Below are positions 33,481 through 41,348 of a stretch of DNA of 41,348 nt, piece after piece. Where the stretch lies: assembly GCA_015680685.1 (NCBI GenBank), contig MNCI01023529.1, positions 106,441-147,788 on the forward strand, in the 5' to 3' direction. Position numbers and translations under genes: made by a program. The notes under the pieces were generated by a model. The model ran no database searches. It was not told where the DNA came from and saw only the letters and a program-made list of their open reading frames with translations. This DNA is from Gnetum montanum (taxonomy: Eukaryota > Streptophyta > Gnetopsida > Gnetales > Gnetaceae). Position 1 is the stretch's first letter. Every line of letters starts with the position of its first letter.

Positions 33481-34440
33481 GGTCAATGCACTTGCTAGGT
33501 CTTTACCATTTGGGACATTCTTATCCATAGAGATTTGGTCCATTTGACCTAGCATTCGTATTTCTCATGGAGGGGTTTCTACGTTAGTAGTTGAGGATGT
33601 TGGGTTTGGGATATGACTTGCAACATCATGTTTGTTTTGGTGACTTGTACTAGGCTCATTAATGGATAGACTCATGGGAATGACATTTAGCAGTGTAGGT
33701 TTTGGTGGTCCTAATTCGTGTCCATGGATTTCTCTCTCCATGCGCTCTCCTTTTTCTCTTTCTAGGCACTTTCTTATTAGCCTATTGGCAAGATGTTCTC
33801 GCAAAGGTCGTCAAGAAGTAGAGGCGGGTTGTGTGCCAAGGTGTTTTGGCACCTAGATCACAAAGGGAATGGGTTAGTTTTTAGATGGCATGTTTGCTAT
33901 GGCAACTGAAGGAGGTATGTAGATGAAGAATGCTCTTTGTGATGCAGGAGACGTGTGGATGATGAAAGGGGCTTGAGGAGATGTTGGGGTAGGTGTCTTT
34001 TCTAAAGGCCTTTGAATCACAAAAGGTCTTTGCAAAATGTCATGTCTATTTTCCACATGGATAGTATTAATCAAATATGGTGCATCATTGGTGTTGAGAG
34101 GATCCTTGTAGACCCCCATGGATTGGTTTTGAGGTCTTACTAGGTTCGCCTCATCAAATACTACTTTGCCCCTATTAATCATGCATTGTATGTCTTGTTT
34201 CAATAGAAAGAAGTACTCAGTCCCATGGCTGGGTTGCTGGTGATACTCACAAAACCTATCCAACCTAAAGCCTTTTGGAATGGGGGGTTCATCAGCCATT
34301 GCTAAGGTTGGGTTTTTTGCCAACTCACATAATCGATCATGTCTTTGAGACGCTGCAGGGGACATTTGCTTATGTTTGATTAGCCTGACCTTCAGAAGCT
34401 GGTCAAGCAATAGCGATGGCTTCACAGGCAAGGGTGTATA
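33481..34440 (-). pseudogene. Element B gag C-terminal region with zinc-knuckle-like motif and linker
   Basis: 34431-33874 is open for 185 codons: QRHDRLCELAKNP, then FCEYHQQPSHGTEYFFLLKQ, equivalent to the C-x2-H-x-x-x-GH-x-T-x-x-C layout of Tat gag in which the last Cys is Phe, then a Pro-rich tail (TPTPTSPQAPF). 33804-33565 is a charged segment followed by a Ser/Asn/Pro-rich tail. The same knuckle region occurs in both C arms. Normal role: RNA binding and packaging in the virus-like particle. Confidence 0.82.
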
Positions 34441-35060
34441 TTGAGCGGGGTTTTTACTTTCAAATGTACGAGTGTGACTTGTGTTGTTGTTTCTGTTTGA
34501 GGAATTTTCAAGTGTAGGAGTGGGTGTGGTTCTTTGATAGTTGTTTAGGATAGCGGGTTATTTTCCTTTTTTTCCTAATTGACTAAGTCGGGTTGTTTCA
34601 GTTACTACTGCTACCGTTGTTTTGGATTTATCTTTCCTCATATGTTGGCTCTTAAAGGTTGAGTAGGCTGGGTTATTACTTGTTTGTGTAGCCTCTTCTA
34701 TGTCTTTAATTTGTACAAATGCTTGGCTCAAGGTATAGGGTTTTAAATAGTAAAGCTTTGATTTAATAAAATCATTTCCGTTCGCCTTAAGGATGGTAAG
34801 TAGATACATTTCAGGAATGGGTTCATGAAGTTCATTTAGGGATGCACTCCACCTTTGGATAAATTTTTGTGCTGGCTCTAAAGGTGCTTGTTTAATTTGA
34901 ATTAAGTTATCTAACATGGCTTCAGGCTTCAGATTGTATTTGAAACATGTGACAAACTGGTGTAAAAGATATTTCAGAGAAGATATGGAACTATGGTGTA
35001 AGGCTCGGTACTAGTCTAAGGCTTTTCCTATTAAGGACATAGCAAACACACACAGAATTA
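34441..35060 (-). pseudogene. Element B gag core (retrotransposon gag domain)
   Basis: Reads FVTCFKYNLKPEAMLDNLI, then KFIQRWSASLNELHEP, MYLLTILKANGNDFIKSKLY and LSQAFVQIKDIEEATQ. The W-x-x-x-L-N and Y-L-x-x-x-L-x-x-x-D-F blocks are those of plant Ty3/gypsy gag cores. Upstream, in the same phase, is AMSLIGKALD then a stop (probably TGG to TAG). Highly similar to element C gag at 18140-19215. Confidence 0.85.
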
Positions 35061-36258
35061 CATGGGGCCATGCCTGAAGCAAAAGAATTTTGGTTTGAAA
35101 TGTCACTAGGTGAGCATTTGGGTCTCCCTCTCCATTGTACCTAGTCAACTAAGGTAACAAGACTTCCTTTGGCAGGGTTAAGGGTGGGATTGAGGGGTCA
35201 ATTGGGTCATCTTGATAGAAATCTAGGACCTTGACTTCCTCATTATTCAAAGTTTTAAGGCATTTTAATTCTTATGCCAAGGAGTGCACCATTTTTTGTG
35301 TGTCTACCCATTCTTGTGCGGTAGGCAAATTAGTGGATTGGGTAGATTGTAATTAATAATGAATCTATGGTGGCATCGTTTGTGGAAAAAGAGGTTGTTG
35401 GATAGTTGTTTGTTGTGGTGGGATGAGATTCAGGGCTGAGATCATGGGATGTGGTACACTATAATGAGTAGACAGGTTTTGTTGAATAGCTGGTGGGACC
35501 CATTGTCCAGTCACAGGTTGTGAAATGATCATCAGTGCTTGTTGTATTTGCACTTGAGGTACATAATGGATGGACGTGGAAGCAGGTATGGCTAATGGCA
35601 TTCCAATCACTTGAGGTTGAGAAGTCATTCCTGCATTAGTCTGTTGGGATTGTGTTTGCAATGGTATGGTGGAAGTAGATGCGTTAGTTTGAACATTGGA
35701 CTTGGAGAAGATGGGGATGGGAATAGCTACTTCCCATAAGGAAGATGGTGGTGGAAATATTGTTTCTTCTAGGAATGGTTGAAATAGTGGGTTTGTATGG
35801 GCATGGGGGCTAATGGTATGGTATGATTCTCCATGTTTAGATTGGGCTGCAAAGTCATCTTCTTCATCTTGAGGCTCTATTGGAGGTAGCTATAAGGCTT
35901 GACTTCTAGCCATGAGAAGTTGGGATATGAGTCTATGATGGTGCTCAGAGAGCGTGATTATGTCAAATGCTGAAGGGATGAACTCACGACCTCCCTTGTG
36001 GATAAGTTCATAGTCTCATTTTTCTTCCCTTTTTATATGGTTGATAGGTAGGTTGGCTTGGATTTTGACGCATACGAACTTGTACTGTTCGGGTGTAAGA
36101 GTGGCATAGGTAGGGTCTTTGCCCTGTATCCTAAGTGACTAGTTTGTAGGGCCTTGAGGGTTTACCTATTCAATGACAGTTATGGACTCCGTAGCAGTTA
36201 CAGGCTTTGAAGTTTCAATGATTGGTAGTGTTACTAGGTTGATTTGGAAGGATTCCAT
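35061..36258 (-). pseudogene. Element B gag N-terminal, Gln/Pro-rich region
   Basis: The start is placed at ATG 36258-36256 (MESFQINLVTLPIIE), the first in-phase Met after the leader array. It continues TPEQYKFVCVKIQANLP, IHKGGREFIPSAF and, at 35661-35365, a Gln- and Pro-rich stretch (QSQQTNAGMTSQPQ, QQTTIQQPLFP). Stops are present but the phase is the same as the gag core and protease. It is comparable to the plus-strand fragment at 14195-14741. Confidence 0.7.
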
Positions 36259-36309
36259 GACAAACGTGAGTAGACTGAGGTAGACGAATGGAGTTGGATT
36301 GCAAGTAGT

Positions 36310-36565
36310 TGTGGTGTGACCAGCGTGACACAAACATAGCATAACCAAACCAATCAAACCACAGTGTGACCCACAGGATAAGCTTAGTATGACCAATAGG
36401 ACAAGCTTAGTGTGACCAACATGACAAGCTTAGCATGACCCATAGGACAAGCTCAGCGTGACCAATAGGACAAGCTCAACATGACCCACAAGACAAGCTC
36501 AGCATGACCAATAGGATAAGCTTAGTATGACCAACAGGACAAGCTCAGTGTGACCAATAGGAAAA
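36310..36565. repeat. 23-bp tandem array in element B leader
   Basis: About ten imperfect copies of GACAAGCTCAGCGTGACCAA plus TAG (23 bp) between the PBS and the gag start, ending in less regular units near 36310. Variants change AGCGTGACC to AGTGTGACC, AGCATGACC or AGTATGACC. The AGCGTGACC core also occurs in the U3 of both LTRs and in the antisense intron array. Confidence 0.85.
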
Positions 36566-36634
36566 TGAGACTCGGATAAGATGAACAATTTTTGACAGGT
36601 AGCGTGATTGATGTTTTAACAATGGCAAATACAT

Positions 36635-36650
36635 CCTCCTTCTAGTGCCA
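36635..36650 (-). other. Element B primer-binding site
   Basis: On the minus strand TGGCACTAGAAGGAGG starts 5 bases after the right LTR. Its reverse complement ends in CCA as a tRNA 3' end does. Element D carries the same site with other changes, so the ancestral form was probably TGGCGCTAGAAGGAGG. I do not recognise the tRNA. Confidence 0.75.
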
Positions 36651-36655
36651 AAAAT

Positions 36656-38636
36656 TGTACTGACCTAAATCGTCGGTGTAAGGTTAGAAGAAAATAGACA
36701 TCGAAAGATCGTCGGGCAGGCACAACCAACCCTACCTTCACTTGAGGGCAAGCTGGAAAAGGGAACGAAAGTAGAGTTCCTTGGATGGTCTGCATGCAAA
36801 TCAACCAAGGACTTCCCCGAGCATAAGCTATGGCTTGTACTCGGGTTATCGTAAACAATGTCTTAAAACATGTAAAATATGTATAAAATGTAAACATAAG
36901 ACACAAATAGAATGTAAACTAAACTGAACATGTAAAATGAATGTAAGAAGAATGTAAATAGAATGTAAATAGAGAATAATGGAAATAATGTTTGGTTGGA
37001 AAAATGAACAGAATTATATTGCTTAGAAAAGATGTGCACAGGTCAAAGCATAGCTGCGTGTGGATGGTAGGTCAAACGCCTAGCCCTGGGGTGATGTGAT
37101 GCGATGATGTGATGGTGTGAGAAGTGCTTGGATTCTAGGAGTCAAGTGTGTTAAGCACCCAAGAATCACTGGTTTTGTATGTTCTCAGAATTGCCAATCT
37201 CTCTTTGATTGTCCCTCACAATTTATGTGAATTGGCAGGGTATTTATAGGGTTGGGCTGGGCTTGGGCACGGAATTCAAGAATGGAATCAATGGCTGGGA
37301 GATGAGAGGAAAGTGGATCTAGTGATATGTGTCCAATGGATAGTTGTGCTTGGGTTGGATGCATGCTGGTGAAAGTGGGATGTGTGTCAAACAGTTGTGC
37401 ACGAGTTGGATGTGTGTTGGCAAGCTACGTTCTTGACCAGGTACATTGCATTTTACAATTTATGGGTTATTCAAGCCCATGAAAGTACATTTAATTTAGA
37501 CATGAGGGCCTAACATGCCCACACATGTGGATTTACAATGAAATGTACAACAAGAGAAATTCAACCCCTACTCGCTTGACCATGGACCAACCGCTCCAAG
37601 ATGTCAAGATGTCGATTTGAGGCTATTTGAGACATCTTTGTTTGAATAGGGCTTTGAACATGAGTTTTTTGGGCTTCCATGTGTCTTCAACATGCGTTTG
37701 AAGCATCATTTTGTAAGCATGACTGGAAGTCATGCTGGGCGTGACCACAGCGTGACCTAAGCGTGAGTCACGCTAGGCATGACCTCAGCGTGACCTAAGA
37801 ATGAGGTAGGAAAAATGCAATTTTTGACATCAAATTTCAAATTTTTAAATCTTTTTTTTAAGCACAACTGCTACTTGCTTATGTGTGATCTGGATTTCAA
37901 AATTTGAGTTTGAATGTATTTGATTTGGAACCTATTTTGAATAGGTCACGCTGTGGTCACGCCCAGCGTGACCTCAAAAACTTGCAATTTTGAGCTGAAA
38001 TCTGGAATTTATGAAGGCTGGGACCCATAGTTATCAATAGTGGACCTTGAGGATGACTTGCACCCTTGAAATCAAGTCATTTTGACTTAGTTTTAGGGCT
38101 CTAAAAGTTGGTCACGCTGTGGTCATGCCCAGCATGACTGCCTAGCGTGACCTGCAATGTGACCTCAAAAACTTGCAATTTTGAGCTGAAATCTAGAATT
38201 TCTGAAATCTGGGACCCATAGTTATCAATAGTGGACCTTGAGGATGACTTGCACCTTTGAAATCAAGTTTTTTTGACTCAGTTCTGAGGCTCTTAAATTT
38301 GGTCACGCTGGACTCACGCTCAGCGTGACCTACAATGTGACCTCAAAAACTTCATCATTTGATCTGAAATTTGAACTCCTGAATGCTGAAATTTTTCTTG
38401 GACATCAGTGGCTCTTGAGGATAGCTTACACATTCATATTTGGACTATTTTGACTTAATTTTGAAGCTTTTGGAGTTGCTGATGCTGAGGGCAAGCTAGC
38501 TTGATAGTGTGATCAAGTTGGCTTGAGCAAGCTGGACTTGAGTTTCATGCCTTAGTTAAATTTTGCCTTTTGAATGCTAAAAAGGGCTTGAGTAATTTTC
38601 ATTTTAAGGTGCTAAGATAAAATTATTAGTGTTTTA
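36656..38636 (-). repeat. Element B 5' LTR (right copy)
   Basis: Collinear with 19221-21202. Left end TGTACTGACC; right end GTGTTTTA, where the partner has GTGTTTCA, so the terminal CA is mutated to TA. TATA box at 37241-37250 (minus). The part right of 37700 (U3 upstream of the TATA box) contains many AGCGTGACC and GGTCACGCT words in both orientations, often as inverted pairs. Confidence 0.92.
37241..37250 (-). promoter_or_regulatory. TATA box of element B 5' LTR
   Basis: CCTATAAATA on the minus strand, conserved in the left LTR. It predicts the genomic RNA start near 37210, placing the GTGACC-rich block some 500-1100 bases upstream, where enhancers of LTR promoters lie. Confidence 0.65.
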
Positions 38637-38641
38637 GGTAC
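38637..38641. other. Element B target-site duplication, right copy (GGTAC)
   Basis: Second copy of the 5-bp duplication, directly after the LTR end. Element C resumes with CACCTCC right after it. Confidence 0.9.
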
Positions 38642-39388
38642 CACCTCCTCTAGCCCCTAAGAAACCTTTCATCACACGTGTCCCATGTTTAGTGGCATCA
38701 ACATCACAAGCAAGACAACACGTTGCTAATCCTCAAAATCCTGGGGAACCATTTGTTATCTATTTCCCTTCACCTTCAACAAGTAAGCCTATAAAAATCC
38801 ATGATTAAAGTCCACCTATGGTGGTCCACAACGTAGAGGTTAGTACGAAATCATGATTGTAATAGTGATGAAATCAACCTGTTGCCAAAAAAAAGTCCAC
38901 TAAAGGTAACCAATGACAAAAGGCTTTGAAACATCCTACACTAAGATCAACTACATCCATGGGAAAGGGGCCTAAGGAACATGGATTGAGGCCTAACCCA
39001 TAAACTATAGGAATAATGGATGAGGTTAGAACTACTAAGGATAAAACATTACATGCCAAGGAAAAGAATTTCCTCACAATAATGGAGCATGCCAAATAGA
39101 CATTAAAGCAAAAGAACAGATCACCAAAGTTGTATGACTTGGTCATGATCTCTTTTGCATATAGGAATGCACTAATTGAAGTGTTAACCTCTATCCTTAT
39201 GAGGAAAGACATGCTTGACAACAAAGAGTCAATTCACTCTATCATCTATAGTGATCAAAAATGTTGATGGCTAGAACACCAAGGGGTTCATAGGCACACA
39301 GTCCTAACCTTGAGTCCACATGAGGGCCTATTGGAGGTGGAGATGGGATGCCCAGAATGGTCTTGTTTATGGAATGGGGAATTTCCAA
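38642..39388 (+). pseudogene. Element C gag C-terminus and gag-protease linker (distal part of arm 1)
   Basis: Continues the C sequence interrupted by element B. In the plus direction it reads, with stops and shifts, KLYDLVMISFAYRNALIEVL, SILMRKDMLDNKESIHSI and HQGVHRHTVLTLSPHEG. The R-N-A-L/L-x-x-x-L block and the H...LT/LHI block correspond to the linker that precedes the protease active site in Tat elements. The similarity with arm 2 stops at 39388, before an active site. The minus-strand ORF 38874-39224 is a shadow. Confidence 0.65.
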
Positions 39389-39964
39389 GGGTGGTGTATA
39401 GTTAACTTCAGAAGGGGTGAGAAGGTATGCGATGTATAATAGACACAATGAATAGTGTAGTCATAGTCTCTAGGGTATCTGGCCACAAAGACTAACATTC
39501 TCCCATGGTATCAATGCTTGTTGGATTGGTTGTTGTAGTGTGCAGTGGACTGTGATGTCTTGTAATGAGCTATGAAGGTGTGCAAATGCCTTACCTTGCC
39601 AAAAATTCCAAATGCACTTTAAAAATGCCAAATTCCAAGAGTGTCATCCTTCAAATTTACCAACCCCTAAAACATCAAGGGCTAGGGTATTTATAGGCCT
39701 AGGGTTAGCATGACATGCAAATTAGCTACCACGTGGTAGTGGGATGTTTGGGACTGCACTACACCCAATTATGCTCTCTCACTCTCTTTTTGTGCATTTT
39801 TAGCATTTTTACTTCCATTTTTTAGCATTTTACTTGCATTTTTACCATTTTTATGCACACCTACACATTGGCACCTTCAATTTCAACAAAAAATTTTGAC
39901 TAAACTCATCCTCGTTAACATTGCGAACACTACACAAGCACATAGAATTGTTTGGCATTGCATT
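39389..39964. other. Spacer between the inverted C arms
   Basis: About 576 bp with no coding support. 39785-39860 is a run of GCATTTTTA/CATTTTTAC simple repeats. Neither an LTR end nor a PBS was seen. Confidence 0.55.
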
Positions 39965-41207
39965 TGGAAAGTTCCCATTCCATGGACAAGACCATTCTGG
40001 GCACCCCATCTCCAACTCTAGTAGGCCCTCATGTAGACTCAGGGTTAGGACTGTGTGCCTGTGAACCCCTTGGTGTTCTAGCCATCGACATTTTCGATCA
40101 CTACAGATGATAGAGTGAATTGAATCTTTGTTGGCAAGCATGTATTTCCTCATAAGGATAGAGGTTAACACTTCAACTAGTGCATTCCTATATGCAAAAG
40201 AGATCATGACCAAGTCGTACAAGTTTGGTGATGTGTTCTTTTGCTTTAATGACTATTTGACATGCTCCATTGTTGTGAGGAAATTCTTTTCCTTGGCATG
40301 TAATATTTTATCCTTAGTAGTTCTAACCTTCTCCATTCTTCCTAGAGTTTATGGATTAGGCCTCAATCCATGTGCCTTAGGCCCCTTTCCCATGGATGTA
40401 GTTGATCTTAGTGTATGGTGTTTTAAAGCCTTTTGTCATTGGTTGCCTTCAATGGACATTTTTTTTTGTTTTTTTGGAAATAGGTTGATTTTTTCACTAT
40501 TGAAATCATGGTTTCTTTCTAACCTTTCAGTTGTGGACCACCATAGGTGGACTTTAATCATGGGTTGTTATAGGCTTACTTGTTGAAGGTGAAGGGCACT
40601 AGATAACAAATGGTTCCCTAGGATTTGGAGGATTAGCAACTTATGGTCTTGGTCATGATGTTGATGACACTAAATGTGGGACATGTGTGATGAAAGGCTT
40701 CTTAGGGGCTAGAAGAGGTGGTTCCCATATGACAAAGGGCTCTCTTGGCTTTGTGTTTTGGGGCTATGGTGGCACCTTAAGAACGGTTCCCTACAAGGAT
40801 TAGAACATTTGGTTTCTTTCAATGAGGCTCATTCAACACCAACTCTCCATAGTCTATCATCTTCTAGATGTCATCCTTTAATGCTAGACAAAAATCAGTG
40901 TCATGACTAGCCATTTTATGATAATGGTAGTACTTATCTAGTCTGAAGTACTTTGGTAGCTTAGGATCATCTTTGGTAGCTTTCATTGGGTCTCTAGCTA
41001 TGTCACAAAGATGATCGTGCCTATTACGAGCCTCTTCAAATAGTTACTTATGTTGTCTATGGCTGTCTTTAAGTAATTGTTCTATAAGCTCAAAGAGCTT
41101 CACTGGAAACCTAGTGTACTTAGACCTATATTTTTATCCAAAGTTTGGTCTTGGTTGATTTGGAACGTAGGAAGTGGATGGTTGGGATGAGTTGGAAGAT
41201 GTGTTGC
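39965..41207 (-). pseudogene. Element C-type gag and linker, inverted copy (arm 2)
   Basis: Read on the minus strand it repeats arm 1 (18734-19215 plus 38642-39388) over about 1.24 kb without element B. It shows the knuckle region KYYHYHKMASHDTDFCLALK near 40870-40930 and the linker YDLVMISFAYRNALVEVL, open at 40222-39851. Identity to arm 1 is high by eye, with scattered substitutions. It gives the empty-site sequence that proves the element B insertion. The plus ORF 40128-40586 is a shadow. It is cut on the right by a D-family LTR. Confidence 0.75.
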
Positions 41208-41348
41208 TGTTGGCGACCATTTAGGACGAGACCACCAACGAGTGTCCTTGAACAAGATTTAGGTGCTTGCTGGTCTCTGGCAAGACCAAGGCTCACATAC
41301 CTCCAAATAGACTCAGTAGTTAATGTGAGTATGTGTGTGTGCTATTGC
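41208..41348 (-). repeat. Partial D-family LTR entering at the right edge
   Basis: From TGTTGGCGACC at 41208 the sequence is collinear with 15239-15380, with scattered differences, up to the window end. Its left side is element C gag, with no PBS, so this is the outer end of a minus-strand insertion (3' LTR) or a solo LTR in C arm 2. The flanking GTTGC (41203-41207) would be the left target duplication. Confidence 0.8.

Larger units (their letters stand above)
19221..38636 (-). mobile_element. Element B: complete 19.4-kb Tat/Ogre-like LTR retrotransposon with antisense cargo
   Basis: Supported by a perfect 5-bp target duplication, two collinear LTRs of 1982 and 1981 bp, a PBS next to the right LTR, a purine tract next to the left LTR and a full set of proteins on the minus strand. 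Gag-protease occupies 36258-32551 and RT-RNaseH-second RNaseH-integrase occupies 26451-22957, each in one phase throughout. An archaeal-type RNase H in addition to the usual one is diagnostic of the Tat branch of Ty3/gypsy, and the separation of protease from RT resembles Ogre. The 6.1 kb between them carries a spliced gene on the opposite strand. Nonsense codons and lost catalytic residues show the copy is dead. The LTRs differ at roughly one base in seven to twelve where compared by eye, mostly transitions, so it is old. Confidence 0.92.

Noticed and set aside
1-41348. tRNA, rRNA or intact host genes
   Set aside because: No cloverleaf-like segment, rRNA stretch or unbroken conserved host protein was seen on either strand when reading through.

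Overview
The window is a slice of plant nuclear DNA from a large, repeat-rich genome. The evidence is low GC over most of its length, no intact host gene, and heavily decayed LTR retrotransposons with plant-type primer sites. The old, slowly decayed, nested elements suggest a gymnosperm, but the species cannot be fixed from the sequence.

Layout. 1-386 (-) is the end of a LINE-type zinc-binding RT domain in a GC-rich island. 390-3314 is AT-rich with nothing recognised. 3315-9942 (+) is element A, a full-length but ruined Ty3/gypsy element with two LTRs, an initiator-Met-type PBS, gag, protease, RT, RNase H, integrase and a polypurine tract. 9943-14194 is non-coding with a 21-bp minisatellite and a dispersed GGATGTCATAACCCC-type motif. 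14195-14741 (+) is a gag N-terminal fragment ending at a single N. 14743 to about 17300 (-) is the 5' part of element D (an unrecognised ORF, PBS and LTR). 18140-19215 (+) is gag of element C.

Element B (19221-38636, -) is the centrepiece: a complete 19.4-kb giant retrotransposon inserted into C, with a GGTAC target-site duplication and two LTRs of about 1.98 kb. Its second (archaeal-type) RNase H, large size and separated protease and RT point to the Tat/Ogre branch of Ty3/gypsy. In transcription order (right to left) it has LTR, PBS, a 23-bp tandem array, gag-protease in one phase (36258-32551), a 6.1-kb insert, RT-RNaseH-aRNaseH-integrase in one phase (26451-22957), a 38-bp array with higher-order structure, PPT and LTR. 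The 6.1-kb insert carries a multi-exon gene on the opposite (+) strand (about 27084-31913). Several predicted introns splice to continuous frame; one exon resembles a plant transposon-associated protein domain, followed by acidic and coiled-coil-like parts and a clean stop. Because it is antisense, its introns would not be removed from the element's genomic RNA, which explains how they survived retrotransposition. This is the best candidate for a little-described system.

To the right of B, element C resumes at 38642-39388 (+) and is mirrored at 39965-41207 (-), giving inverted arms of about 1.24 kb. A second D-family LTR enters the mirrored arm at 41208 and runs off the window. Assembly problems sit at the single Ns at 14742, 29401 and 29454; the piece between the last two is inverted.

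All similarity statements come from reading motifs by eye. No search or alignment was run.
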